64,000 bases of DNA from Actinomadura sp. K4S16 (lineage in GTDB: Bacteria; Actinomycetota; Actinomycetes; Streptosporangiales; Streptosporangiaceae), in NCBI RefSeq assembly GCF_008327685.1, contig NZ_BDDE01000012.1:682001-746000 (forward strand), written 5' to 3'. The notes under the pieces were generated by a model that worked only from the letters and a program-made list of their open reading frames with translations, had not been told where the DNA came from and searched no databases. Shown in pieces: positions 43,384 through 51,799 of this stretch (positions are counted from its first letter, which is position 1; each line of letters starts with the position of its first letter). The translations under genes and the position numbers were made by a program.

Positions 43384-44097
43384 TCATTGTGGTGCCGGGG
43401 TGATGGTCACCGATTTGAAGCCCAGGGCCTTGAGCATGTTCTCCAGCATCGACTTCGTGTTGGCGTCGGCGCGCTGCTTCAGGCCGCTCTGGGCGGCGGC
43501 CGTCTGGATCTTCTGGGACGCCAGGACGTAGAGCTGCTGCTGGTTGTTCGGGTTGCTGCTGAAGAAGTCGCCGAAGCGGTCGAAGACGCCGCGCTGGGTC
43601 GCGTAGACGTAGCTGTTCTTCGGGTCCAGGTTGGTCTTCTCCAACTGGGCGGGCGGGAGTGTGATCGTCGCCGCCGTCCGGTCCTCGTTGACCTTGATGG
43701 CGCCGGAGCCCAGCTTCGAGAAGTCCACGTAGGCGTCGACCGAGCCGTTGCCGACGAACAGGGTCCGCTTGCCGCGCAGCGAGGACGGCAGGAACTTGGC
43801 GTCCTTCTCCAGGTCCACGACGACCTGGAAGTTGCCGCTCGCCGCCTCGTAGCGGTGCAGGTCGCGGATCGACTTGAGCAGGACGGGGCCGCTGCGGTCC
43901 TTCGTCTCCTCCCCGAACGGGTTCAGCCAGTGGGGGAGGCCGTGCAGCGCCTGCTGGGCGACCAGGACGATCGCGACGGTGGCGACGATGATCGCGACCG
44001 GGGTGAGGAGGCCGCGCCGAGGGGGGCGGGAGCGGTCGGGGGACGCCTTGGCGGGCGTGCCCTTCTTCGCGTCGTTCTTCGTTTCCGAGCGAGCCAT
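43384..44097 (-). CDS. DUF4230 membrane-anchored protein
   Basis: 237 residues. A basic N terminus (MARSETKNDAKKGTPAKAS, then RPPRRG) precedes a single membrane helix (VAIIVATVAIVLVAQQAL, about residues 35-52). The rest is predicted outside the cytoplasm and holds the DUF4230 region: FQVVVDLEKDAKFLPSSLRG, KRTLFVGNGSVDAYVDFSKL and TITLPPAQLEKTNLDPKNSY. Function is unknown. ATG start. It converges with the thiolase gene and precedes no obvious operon partner. Confidence 0.82.
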   Translation of the reverse strand: MARSETKNDAKKGTPAKASPDRSRPPRRGLLTPVAIIVATVAIVLVAQQALHGLPHWLNPFGEETKDRSGPVLLKSIRDLHRYEAASGNFQVVVDLEKDAKFLPSSLRGKRTLFVGNGSVDAYVDFSKLGSGAIKVNEDRTAATITLPPAQLEKTNLDPKNSYVYATQRGVFDRFGDFFSSNPNNQQQLYVLASQKIQTAAAQSGLKQRADANTKSMLENMLKALGFKSVTITPAPQ

Positions 44098-44131
44098 GTA
44101 CCCGATGTTCCCGGCTGCGGCGTCCGCTACC

Positions 44132-44929
44132 TCATCCGGTGGGCTCGGGCTCGGGCCGGGACGGGTGCCGCAGGTCCGACTCGTGCGTCGCCAGCTCGAC
44201 CTCTATGAGCGACTCGCTGCGGAGATGCGCCTCGTGCGCGGCTCGCCCGCCCCGCACGCCGAATAGCCGTTTGGTGACGACGATGTAGACGATGAGACCG
44301 ATATTGAGCACCAGCGCGCCGATGCGCAGCGCGGTGACCTTCTCCACCAGCTCGTAGATCTCGATCGGCAGCCCGAAGCACGTCGCGACGACCGCGAAGT
44401 ACTCGCCCCAGCGCTGCAGCAGCCACAGCCCGACCGCCTCGATCAGCTCGATCGCGCCGTAGACGACGAGGCCGACGGCGAGCCAGCGCAGCGTCCGCGC
44501 GTCCAGGTCGAACACGTGCCGGAGGGACGTGACGACCTTGGAGTGGTCGAGGTCCCAGCCGATCTGCTCGGCGAGCGGGCGCAGCAGCGGGATCTCCTTC
44601 TCGAAGATCCGCTCGATCGATCCGCGGCTGCCCGCGAACCGCCACACCCCGTACGCGGCGACCAGGACGATCAGGCCGCGGATGCCGCGCTCGACCGCGA
44701 AGAACCGCATGATGAAGGCGTCGCGCAGCTCCCGGCCGCGCTTGACCAGCGGCGCCCGGTCGGCCGGGCCCGCGCCGTGCGGCTCGCCGTGCACGTAGGT
44801 CCCGCAGCGCAGGCAGCGCCACGCGTCGCCGATGGGGGACGAGACGACGAGCCGCTCGCGCAGCCCCTCCTCGTCCGGCGCGTAGGTGATGTGTCCCTTG
44901 CGCGCGCAGGTCAGCAGGCTCCAGTCCAC
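44132..44929 (-). CDS. DUF2127 family membrane protein
   Basis: 265 residues. The N-terminal cytoplasmic part contains a possible zinc knuckle, VDWSLLTCARKGH with DAWRCLRCGTYVHG. Several membrane segments follow (GLIVLVAAYGVWRF, LAVGLVVYGAIELIEAVGLW, YFAVVATCFGLPIEIYELV, IGALVLNIGLIVYIVVTKRL), which fit DUF2127. Function unknown. GTG start with no ribosome binding site but TACTGT ending six bases before it, so the mRNA is probably leaderless. DUF4230 follows on the same strand after 34 bases. Confidence 0.8.
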   Translation of the reverse strand: MDWSLLTCARKGHITYAPDEEGLRERLVVSSPIGDAWRCLRCGTYVHGEPHGAGPADRAPLVKRGRELRDAFIMRFFAVERGIRGLIVLVAAYGVWRFAGSRGSIERIFEKEIPLLRPLAEQIGWDLDHSKVVTSLRHVFDLDARTLRWLAVGLVVYGAIELIEAVGLWLLQRWGEYFAVVATCFGLPIEIYELVEKVTALRIGALVLNIGLIVYIVVTKRLFGVRGGRAAHEAHLRSESLIEVELATHESDLRHPSRPEPEPTG

Positions 44930-44935
44930 GCGGAC

Positions 44936-45010
44936 ACAGTAGAGGCCCGCCGGGCGTCGCACACGTCACGGTTTGCGCACGTTCACGGCTTGCGGTGTTC
45001 ACGGTTCGCG
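44936..45010. promoter_or_regulatory. Leaderless promoter and three TCACGG direct repeats
   Basis: On the minus strand TACTGT (44941-44936) is the -10 of the DUF2127 gene. Upstream, TCACGGTTTGCG, TCACGGCTTGCG and TCACGGTTCGCG start at 44966, 44983 and 44999, about 17 bases apart, spanning the -35 region between two divergent genes. Three near-identical 12-mers suggest a regulator site. Confidence 0.5.
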
Positions 45011-45085
45011 CACGGCCGTGTGAGCGACGTCATATGCGGGGCGGAAACCGCGGACCGCGGGCGCGCCGTTGAGCGGGGCGTGGAC

Positions 45086-45394
45086 ATGATTCGTGCTTTC
45101 CGGTTCGTCTCCGTCGCCGAGGCGGTCTCGTTCCTCCTCCTGCTGCTGGTCGCGATGCCGCTGAAGTACGGGGCGGACGCGCCGGTCGGCGTGCAGCTGA
45201 TGGGGCCGGTGCACGGAGTCCTCTTCATGGCCTACGTCGGTCTGGTCTTCCTCGTCCGCGAGCAGCTCGGCTGGGACCTCAAGCGCACGGTCCTCGCCCT
45301 GGGCGCGGCCGTCCTGCCCGTCGCCCCGTTCTTGGTGGAGCGCCACTGGACGCGCCCCGCCGCCGAGCCGGAGCCCGTCGGCCGGGGCGTCTGA
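45086..45394 (+). CDS. DUF3817 family small membrane protein
   Basis: 102 residues. Three hydrophobic helices: FVSVAEAVSFLLLLLVAMPL, VHGVLFMAYVGLVFLV and LALGAAVLPVAPFLVE, with the characteristic G.VHG motif and RHW near the end. DUF3817 members are short membrane proteins of unknown function with several paralogues per actinobacterial genome. ATG preceded by gcggggcg, a modest ribosome binding site. A strong terminator follows. Confidence 0.85.
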   Translation: MIRAFRFVSVAEAVSFLLLLLVAMPLKYGADAPVGVQLMGPVHGVLFMAYVGLVFLVREQLGWDLKRTVLALGAAVLPVAPFLVERHWTRPAAEPEPVGRGV

Positions 45395-45396
45395 CC

Positions 45397-45444
45397 TCCT
45401 GCGTGACCGCGGCCGGGTGGGGGTCCTGCCGCGGTCACGCAGGA
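45397..45444. terminator. Bidirectional 17-bp hairpin terminator
   Basis: Perfect 17-bp stem (45397-45413 with 45428-45444) and a 14-base loop, between convergent genes. The stop of the minus-strand permease lies within the right arm. Confidence 0.88.
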
Positions 45445-46736
45445 CGGGTCGCCAGGACCCCGCGCCGGGGGCCCTCCGTGGAACGCGGCGTGCGGAAGTC
45501 GCGCGGGCCGAGCGCGCAGGCGCGGTACCGGGCGAAGTGCAGCCGCAGCCAGTCGCGGCGCCGCTGCTCGGTCCAGGACGCGAACCGGCGCGCCGTGCGC
45601 GTGTCGGTGACGGCCGGGGGCTCGTCGCCGAGGAGCCACGCGTCGACCAGTGCGCGGTAGCCCCCGCGGGAATCGCCTTCGGCCGTGCAGTACCGGGCGT
45701 CCTTGAGCCCGTCGCTGATCTGCCGGACGGCGCGGGCCGCGTATCCGGGGGAGAGGTCCTCGTCGAGGTGGACGCCGGCGACGCCGCCCACCACCGTGAC
45801 GGGCTCCCAGGAGGGACGCTGCTCGACCTTCGTGAAGGCGCCGGGCGTGCCGTTCAGCCGCGCGGCGAGCGGGGTGGCCGCCTCCATCAGCGGGGCCAGC
45901 GCGTCCCGCAGGGCGGGGTGCACGCAGACGGTCAGGGGCCACCGCCGGCAAACCGGCTCCGCCCGGGCGGGCGCGACCGTTCCGCCGCCGGAGTCGTGCA
46001 GGCCGAGGGAGGCCGAGACGGTCGCGGCCAGCGCCACCGCCAGCGGCAGGACGAGCAGGAGCCGGCGCGTCGCCCACATCACGTAGCCGAGGATCAGCGC
46101 GGCGGTCAGCCCCGTGGTCCACAGGATCTGGTCGGCGAACACCTCGGGGCGCAAAGCGGTGAAAAGCCGGATGCGGGGGAGCGCGGCGGGGGGCAGGAGG
46201 CTCCACCAGGACATGCCGGGGATGCGCAGGGCGGCCCACAGGGACGTGGCGGCGAGCACGAGGGCCGCCGTGGCGCGGTGCGGCGCGACGCGTCCGGTCA
46301 GGTAGCCCACGACGACGTGCAGGACGAGCGCGCCCGCGCCCGACAGCACGCCGAGCGGCTGGGGCTGCCCGGCGTGCGCGTGCACGAGGGTGACGGTGAC
46401 GGCCACGGCGGTGACCACGACGTAGGAGACCAGGGCGGCGGACGAGAGCAGCAGCAGGTCGAACAGCGCACCGGTCGCGGGAGATCGGGCGGTGAGGTCG
46501 CGCAGGTAGTCGAGCGGACGTTCCCGGACGGCCGTCCAAGCCGCCAGCCCCGCGGCGGCGGGGCCCAGGAAGCGGACGGCGTTGACCAGCGCGACGACGG
46601 TGTTGTCCCAGTACGCGACGGGCGGGGAGAGCGACAGGCACGCCGCCGCCGTCCCGAGCCCGGTGAGGACCGGCACGGCGACGAGCAGCGCCGTGCGGCG
46701 GGCGTCCAGCCGGAGCACCCGCCCGAGGTCAGACAC
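45435..46736 (-). CDS. ABC transporter-associated membrane protein with extracytoplasmic domain
   Basis: 433 residues. The first 260 form about seven or eight membrane helices (for example TALLVAVPVLTGLGTAAACL, ALVSYVVVTAVAVTVTLVHA, LLLVLPLAVALAATVSASLG). The last 170 form a soluble domain, apparently outside the cell, beginning PVCRRWPLTVCVHPALRDAL with a cysteine pair. I recall this VCVHPA-type domain (DUF7224-like) in streptomycete membrane proteins, with moderate certainty. The gene overlaps the upstream ATPase gene by eight bases, so they act together. Cargo is unknown. Confidence 0.75.
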   Translation of the reverse strand: MSDLGRVLRLDARRTALLVAVPVLTGLGTAAACLSLSPPVAYWDNTVVALVNAVRFLGPAAAGLAAWTAVRERPLDYLRDLTARSPATGALFDLLLLSSAALVSYVVVTAVAVTVTLVHAHAGQPQPLGVLSGAGALVLHVVVGYLTGRVAPHRATAALVLAATSLWAALRIPGMSWWSLLPPAALPRIRLFTALRPEVFADQILWTTGLTAALILGYVMWATRRLLLVLPLAVALAATVSASLGLHDSGGGTVAPARAEPVCRRWPLTVCVHPALRDALAPLMEAATPLAARLNGTPGAFTKVEQRPSWEPVTVVGGVAGVHLDEDLSPGYAARAVRQISDGLKDARYCTAEGDSRGGYRALVDAWLLGDEPPAVTDTRTARRFASWTEQRRRDWLRLHFARYRACALGPRDFRTPRSTEGPRRGVLATRPA

Positions 46737-47757
46737 CGGTGGCGCTCTCGGCGGGCGACCGCCCCGCCCGCGCCTTCGTCAGGGGCGGCAGGGCCCGGGG
46801 CGGCAGGGGCAGGGTCGGCAGGGAGAAGGGCGGCAGCGTCAGGTGCGGCAGGCTCAGCTGCGGCAGGGACACCTGCCGCATCGTGCGCAGGGAGGGACGC
46901 CGCCGGGCCATCGCGTCGACCGCCTGCGGCGTGAGGGCGTCCCGCGCGCCCGGGGCGCCCACCCGGTCGGCGGCCCCCCGTCGCTCGGGGGCGCCCCGTC
47001 GTTCGGAGGCACCGCGCCGGTCGGCGGCGGTGCGGCCGCGGCGGGCGGTGGCCGACTGCGCGGGCTGCTCGCTGAGCCGGCCGCGGGCGAGCGTGAAGAG
47101 GCGGTCGCACCAGCCGGTGAGCGTCTCGGTGGCGTCGGCGGTGACGACCACGGCGGGCGCCAGCGAGCGCAGCACCGGGATCAGCTCGGCCATGGCCGTG
47201 GTCAGCGTCTGCCGGCCGGGCCCGGCGGCGCCGGTGGGCCACGGTTCGGCGGCGGCGCACAGCTCGCCGAAGGGGTCGTCGAGCAGGACGAGGCCGGGCT
47301 CGTGGACGCAGGCGGCGGCCAGCCCGGCGCGCAGCCGGACCTCCGGCGGCAGCAGCGCCAGCTCCGTCCCGGCGGCGTCGGTCAGGTCGAAGCGGCGGAG
47401 CATGCTCTGCGCGGCGGACGCGCTCGTCCGCTTGTAGTACGCGGCGTAGGCGACGAACTCTCCGGCCGTCATGCCCTCGGCCTGCGAGAACCGGGCGGGC
47501 AGGTATCCGATCCCGGCACGGGCGGCCCGCTGCCCCGCGGCGTTCGTTATGTCGTGCCCGAGAATGTGCAGCGCGCCGGCGTTCGGCCTGCGCAAGGTCG
47601 CGAACGTGGCCAGCAGAGTGGATTTACCGGCACCAGGTGGACCGGCAAGGCCGACCACGCCTTCGGGCACGCCGAAGGTCACCGGGCGCAGGAGCCACCG
47701 CCCCCCGCGGCGGACACCCATTCCTCGGGCCACGATCACGGAATGCTCCGCGATCAC
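46729..47757 (-). CDS. Degenerate ABC ATPase with Leu-Pro-rich tail
   Basis: 342 residues. Walker A GPPGAGKST (about residues 40-48), Q-loop-like ARFSQAEGMTAGEF, Walker B GLVLLDDPFGELCAA. The signature LSGGQ is replaced by LLPPEVRLRAGLAAA and the D/H-loop region is unusual, so ATP turnover may be altered. After about residue 235 comes an Arg-rich repeat (RRGASERRGAPERRGAA) and a tail of repeated SLP/TLP units (SLPQLSLPHLTLPPFSLPTL). ATG start. Drives, or regulates, the overlapping membrane protein gene. Confidence 0.8.
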   Translation of the reverse strand: MIAEHSVIVARGMGVRRGGRWLLRPVTFGVPEGVVGLAGPPGAGKSTLLATFATLRRPNAGALHILGHDITNAAGQRAARAGIGYLPARFSQAEGMTAGEFVAYAAYYKRTSASAAQSMLRRFDLTDAAGTELALLPPEVRLRAGLAAACVHEPGLVLLDDPFGELCAAAEPWPTGAAGPGRQTLTTAMAELIPVLRSLAPAVVVTADATETLTGWCDRLFTLARGRLSEQPAQSATARRGRTAADRRGASERRGAPERRGAADRVGAPGARDALTPQAVDAMARRRPSLRTMRQVSLPQLSLPHLTLPPFSLPTLPLPPRALPPLTKARAGRSPAESATGV

Positions 47758-48150
47758 AAGTTTTCCCCCCGTTGTTCGTCATGCGGTCGCGGCGGCCGGA
47801 CGGCACCCCCGCCGCCCCGGTGGCCTCGGGTCCCCCAACCCGCCACGCGGCGCGCCCGCGGGCCGGGGCCGCCCCCCGGCGGCGCCGGCCCGGTCGCTTT
47901 TGCCGGGCCGCAATGCATCGACATCGTGACTATAACCGGGCTTGGTGATGGCTGTCAGCAATCTTATTGCCTTTACGGCAGGACGCCTGAAGTCTTTGCC
48001 CGGGGCGCCCGGGGAAGGAAATCGAAGAAGGCGAGCAATTCTCTTATTGCGCCATTTATGCGGACACACTGGGCGTCCGTCGCGGGGCCCGCGCTCCGCT
48101 GGGAGCGTACGGACGTACGGCCGGGCGCGGTCATGGGGCAGGATGGACCC
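47758..48150. promoter_or_regulatory. Divergent intergenic region with two GCAAT/ATTGC palindromes
   Basis: 393 bases without a gene. A 150-base stretch (about 47915-48060) is clearly lower in GC than its surroundings. It holds two similar sites, AGCAATCTTATTGC (47957-47970) and AGCAATTCTCTTATTGC (48034-48050), each an inverted repeat GCAAT...ATTGC with 3- and 6-base centres. These may bind one regulator between the ABC unit and the thioredoxin gene. Confidence 0.45.
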
Positions 48151-49116
48151 ATGCCTTCTCGGGACTTTTCGTTGCACGGGGCCATCGACCTGGGAGCGCG
48201 CCAGGCCGCGGCAAGGAAGCAGCAGGAACGCCGGGCCCAGTCCGGCGGCGCGGCCGGCGGCGCGGCGCCCGCCGCGGGCGCGCCCGGCGGCCCCTACGTC
48301 GTGGACGTCACCGACCAGACCTTCAACACCGAGGTCGTGGAGCGGTCGCAGTCCGTCCCCATCCTGGTGGACTTCTGGGCCGAGTGGTGCGGTCCGTGCA
48401 AGCAGCTCGGCCCGATCCTGGAGAAGCTCGCCACCGAGGCGGCCGGCAAGTGGATCCTGGCCAAGGTCGACATCGACGCGAACCCGCAGCTCGGCGCCTA
48501 CATGCAGCAGATGGGCGTGCGCGGCATCCCGTTCGTCGCGGCGGTCGTCGCCGGGCAGCTGCTGCCGTTCCTGAACGGCGCCGCGCCCGAGCCGCAGGTC
48601 CGCCAGGCCATCGACCAGCTCTTCGAGGCGCTGCGCAGCGAGGGCATCCTGCCGGACGCCCCCGCGGGCGAGCAGCCGGCCGCCGGCGCGGCGGCCCCTG
48701 CGGCCGACCCGGTGTACTCCGAGGCCGAGGAGGCCCTGCAGCGCGGCGACCTGGACGCGGCCAAGGGCGCGTTCGAGCGGGTCCTCGCCGCCGACCCGAG
48801 GGACGACCAGGCCAAGCAGGGCCTCGCCCTGGTCGAGCTGAGCCTGCGGGTGCGGTCGCTCGACGCCGAGCGCGCGCTCCAGGAGGCGGCCGAGAAGCCC
48901 GGCGACGTCCAGGCGCAGATCAGCGCGTCCGACGTGGAGATGGTGTCCGGGCGCATCGACGACGCCTTCGACCGGCTGGTGGGCGCGGTGCGGCGCAGCG
49001 CGGGCGACGACCGCGACGCGGTGCGCAAGCACCTGCTGTCGCTGTTCGAGCTGCTGCCGCCGGACGACCCGCGCGTCGGCAAGGCCCGCCGCGGCCTCCA
49101 GTCAGCCCTGTTCTGA
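48151..49116 (+). CDS. Thioredoxin-TPR protein, YbbN/CnoX-like co-chaperone
   Basis: 321 residues. N-terminal low-complexity linker (Ala/Gly/Gln-rich, about residues 20-48), then a thioredoxin domain (about 50-160) with PILVDFWAEWCGPCKQLGPI (active site WCGPC) and cis-proline GVRGIPFVAAVVAGQLL. A C-terminal TPR-like region follows: YSEAEEALQRGDLDAAKGAF, VLAADPRDDQAKQGLALVEL and DVEMVSGRIDDAFDRLVGAV. Members protect proteins during oxidative stress. The E. coli protein lacks both cysteines of the motif, whereas they are kept here. ATG at 48151 is preferred; ATG at 48133 is in frame. Confidence 0.88.
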   Translation: MPSRDFSLHGAIDLGARQAAARKQQERRAQSGGAAGGAAPAAGAPGGPYVVDVTDQTFNTEVVERSQSVPILVDFWAEWCGPCKQLGPILEKLATEAAGKWILAKVDIDANPQLGAYMQQMGVRGIPFVAAVVAGQLLPFLNGAAPEPQVRQAIDQLFEALRSEGILPDAPAGEQPAAGAAAPAADPVYSEAEEALQRGDLDAAKGAFERVLAADPRDDQAKQGLALVELSLRVRSLDAERALQEAAEKPGDVQAQISASDVEMVSGRIDDAFDRLVGAVRRSAGDDRDAVRKHLLSLFELLPPDDPRVGKARRGLQSALF

Positions 49117-49143
49117 GCCGGACCCCCGCGCCCGTGCCGCGAA

Positions 49144-49177
49144 GCCCGTGCTCCGAACCGGGGTTCCGAGCACGGGC
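49144..49177. terminator. Hairpin terminator after thioredoxin-TPR gene
   Basis: A 16-bp stem with one mismatch (GCCCGTGCTC-x-GAACC against its complement) and a two-base loop, 28 bases past the stop. Confidence 0.8.
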
Positions 49178-49509
49178 GTCCGGGCCGAGCGGGCCCCCCG
49201 AACGCGATGTTGAGCGTATGCTCGATGGCGATGACCGCGCCCGTGCGGCCCACATGAAGCACTTCCACGGGTGAAGCACTTCTACGGGGTCGATTCCGCC
49301 GATCCGCGGCTCTGCCAGCCCGTGCCCGACACCATCCAGTGATCGACACCACGGGGGCCGCCCGTGCCCCGCGACCGCCGAGCCGATCGGCGCCGCGGCC
49401 GGGCGTCGGGAGCCGCCGGACGGGACCGGGCGGCGGCCCCGGACGCACCGTCCCCTCGGCTCGGCGCGCTCGGATGTGGACAAACCCGTATAAATAGGGA
49501 GCAACTGTC
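49178..49509 (+). other. Intergenic region with 17-bp tandem duplication and malic enzyme promoter
   Basis: No gene with full support. TGAAGCACTTCCACGGG is repeated immediately as TGAAGCACTTCTACGGG (49255-49288). A short frame ATG CTC GAT GGC GAT to TGA (49218-49274, 18 codons) ends inside the first copy; a leader peptide is possible but weak. Just before the malic enzyme, TATAAA (49489-49494) is the best -10 candidate. Confidence 0.45.
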
Positions 49510-50913
49510 GTGGCGAGCGTGCCAAGCGTGTCGTACTCCATCACCGTCCGGCTGGAGGTCCCGGCCGGCGGCCGGGCCGTCAGCCAGATCACCCACGTGG
49601 TCGAGAACGCCGGCGGCATCGTCACGGCCCTCGACGTCAACACCGCCGGCCACGAGACGCTGCGCATCGACGTCACGATCGCCACCCGCGACACCCAGCA
49701 CGCCGAGGCGATCGCGGGCGAGCTGGAGCGGATCGACTCCGTCAAGATCCACAAGGTCAGCGACCGGACGTTCCTGATGCACCTCGGCGGCAAGATCGAG
49801 ATGCAGTCGAAGGTGCCGCTGCGCAACCGCGACGAGCTGTCGATGGCCTACACGCCCGGGGTCGCCCGCGTCTCCCTGGCCATCGCCCGCAACCCCGAGG
49901 ACGTCCGCCGGCTGACGATCAAACGCAACAGCGTCGCCGTGGTGACCGACGGCTCGGCGGTGCTCGGCCTCGGCAACATCGGCCCGGAGGCCGCGCTGCC
50001 GGTCATGGAGGGCAAGGCGGCGCTGTTCAAGCGGTTCGCCGGGATCGACGCCTGGCCGATCTGCCTCGACACGCAGGACACCGACGAGATCGTCCGGACG
50101 GTGCAGATCATCGCGCCCGCGTTCGGCGGCATCAACCTGGAGGACATCTCCGCGCCGCGCTGCTTCGAGGTCGAGGCCCGGCTGCGCGAGCTGCTCGACA
50201 TCCCCGTCTTCCACGACGACCAGCACGGCACCGCGATCTGCGTGCTCGCCGCGCTGACGAACGCGCTGCGCGTCGTCGGCAAGGACATCGGCGCCGTCCG
50301 CATCACGATGGCGGGCGCGGGCGCGGCCGGCACCGCCATCCTGAAGCTTCTGATGCACGCCGGCGCCCGCAACCTCGTCGTCTGCGACTACCGCGGCGCC
50401 GTGCACAAGGACCGCGACGACCTCGACGACTCGCTCCGCTGGATCGCCGAGCACACCAACGAGGGCGGCTACTCCGGCGACCTGCGCGGCGCGGTGAAGG
50501 ACGCCGACGTGTTCATCGGCGTGTCGGCCCCCGGCATCCTGACCGGCGACGACATCGCCACCATGAGCGACGACGCGATCGTGTTCGCGCTCGCCAACCC
50601 GGAGCCGGAGGTGTCGCCGGACGAGGCCCGCGAGCACGCCGCCGTCGTCGCCACCGGCCGCAGCGACTACCCGAACCAGATCAACAACGTGCTGGCGTTC
50701 CCGGGCGTGTTCCGCGGCCTGCTGGACGCCCAGGCCGACGGCGTCACCCTCGACATGCTCGCCGCCGCGGCCAAGGCCCTCGCCGAGGTCGTCACCCCGG
50801 ACGAGCTCGGCCCGAACTACATCGTGCCGAGCGTCTTCCACCCGGACGTGAGCACCCGCGTCGCCGGCGCCGTCCGCGAGGCCGCGGGCGGCCGCCCCCG
50901 CACCGAGGCCTAG
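49510..50913 (+). CDS. NAD(P)-dependent malic enzyme with N-terminal ACT domain
   Basis: 467 residues. An ACT regulatory module fills about residues 7-85 (YSITVRLEVPAGGRAVSQIT, RIDVTIATRDTQHAEAIAGE). The malic enzyme domain follows, with MAYTPGVARVSLAIA, GSAVLGLGNIGPEAALPVME, NLEDISAPRCFEVEARL, IPVFHDDQHGTAICVLAALT and ITMAGAGAAGTAILKLLMHA for NAD(P). It converts malate to pyruvate with CO2 and reduced cofactor. The ACT module suggests allosteric control by an amino acid or similar ligand. GTG start after agggagcaac. Confidence 0.93.
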   Translation: MASVPSVSYSITVRLEVPAGGRAVSQITHVVENAGGIVTALDVNTAGHETLRIDVTIATRDTQHAEAIAGELERIDSVKIHKVSDRTFLMHLGGKIEMQSKVPLRNRDELSMAYTPGVARVSLAIARNPEDVRRLTIKRNSVAVVTDGSAVLGLGNIGPEAALPVMEGKAALFKRFAGIDAWPICLDTQDTDEIVRTVQIIAPAFGGINLEDISAPRCFEVEARLRELLDIPVFHDDQHGTAICVLAALTNALRVVGKDIGAVRITMAGAGAAGTAILKLLMHAGARNLVVCDYRGAVHKDRDDLDDSLRWIAEHTNEGGYSGDLRGAVKDADVFIGVSAPGILTGDDIATMSDDAIVFALANPEPEVSPDEAREHAAVVATGRSDYPNQINNVLAFPGVFRGLLDAQADGVTLDMLAAAAKALAEVVTPDELGPNYIVPSVFHPDVSTRVAGAVREAAGGRPRTEA

Positions 50914-50967
50914 GCGCGGCGGTCGTCCTCGCGGCGGGCTCGTGCCTCCGGGCTCGGGCCCGCGCGC

Positions 50968-51639
50968 TCAGTCGGACTTGCGGCCCGCGAAGATCTGCTC
51001 GCGGCGGCGGGGCCAGATGCCTCCGTACCAGAAGATGATCGCGCCGGTCAGGATGATGGCGACGCCGGTCGCGGCCCGCGCCCACAGCACGGTGTCGGGG
51101 CCGGTGTGCGGCAGCTTGCCGGGCGGCGTCTCGTGCGGCGCGCCGCCCGCCTTCTTGCAGTTCGCCTTGACCGTGGCGCTCTCGATCTGCCGGTTCGCCC
51201 ACCGGACGGTGATGCGGGTGCGGCGGTCCTCGCGCAGCTTCACCGCGACGGTCCGGGTGGCGCCCGGGCCGATCTTGCCGGGGACGGCGGCGGAGTCGTC
51301 GTTCTTCTCGATGGAGAAGTCCTCTGTCTGCGTCCCGGTGTTGCGGACCTTGACGTTCACGGTGCGGTCGGGGCAGGACACCGAGCCGATGGTGGCCGTC
51401 ACCGGCTGCGCGGGCGCCGCCGTGGTCGGCGGGTGCGTCGGGGTGCGGGTCGGGGTGTGCGACGGGGTGCGGGTCGGCTTGCCCGAGGTGGACGGCGAAC
51501 CGCCGGACGGGCTCGGGGACGTCGACTCCGTGCTGGAGGCCGGTGACGCGGAGCCGGTCGACTTCACCAGGGCCGGGATCGCGATCAGCGCCCCGATCAC
51601 GATGAACACGGCGGCGATGATGACCCTGGGCAACTGCAT
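50968..51639 (-). CDS. LPXTG-type cell-wall-anchored protein
   Basis: 223 residues. Signal-like N terminus MQLPRVIIAAVFIVIGALIA, then a Ser/Thr/Pro-rich stalk (SPSPSGGSPSTSGKPTRTPS). A beta-rich domain with SVSCPDRTVNVKVRNTGTQT follows, and a C-terminal sorting signal: LPHTGP (about residue 178), hydrophobic helix, then RRRE tail. Sortase should attach it to peptidoglycan. The sortase is not in this window. ATG start. Converges with the malic enzyme gene. Confidence 0.85.
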   Translation of the reverse strand: MQLPRVIIAAVFIVIGALIAIPALVKSTGSASPASSTESTSPSPSGGSPSTSGKPTRTPSHTPTRTPTHPPTTAAPAQPVTATIGSVSCPDRTVNVKVRNTGTQTEDFSIEKNDDSAAVPGKIGPGATRTVAVKLREDRRTRITVRWANRQIESATVKANCKKAGGAPHETPPGKLPHTGPDTVLWARAATGVAIILTGAIIFWYGGIWPRRREQIFAGRKSD

Positions 51640-51799
51640 CGCTGTCCTCCCGGCGCGGACCAAGCGGGTGGCCGATGATCCTAGATCATTCTTAACCCTG
51701 GACCTCGTGGTGCCGATATCCCCATCGATAGGAATGCGTAACAGGCTAACGAGTCCAGGGACGTGCCGCCGGGGGTCCGGGCAACGCATCATGGGACCC

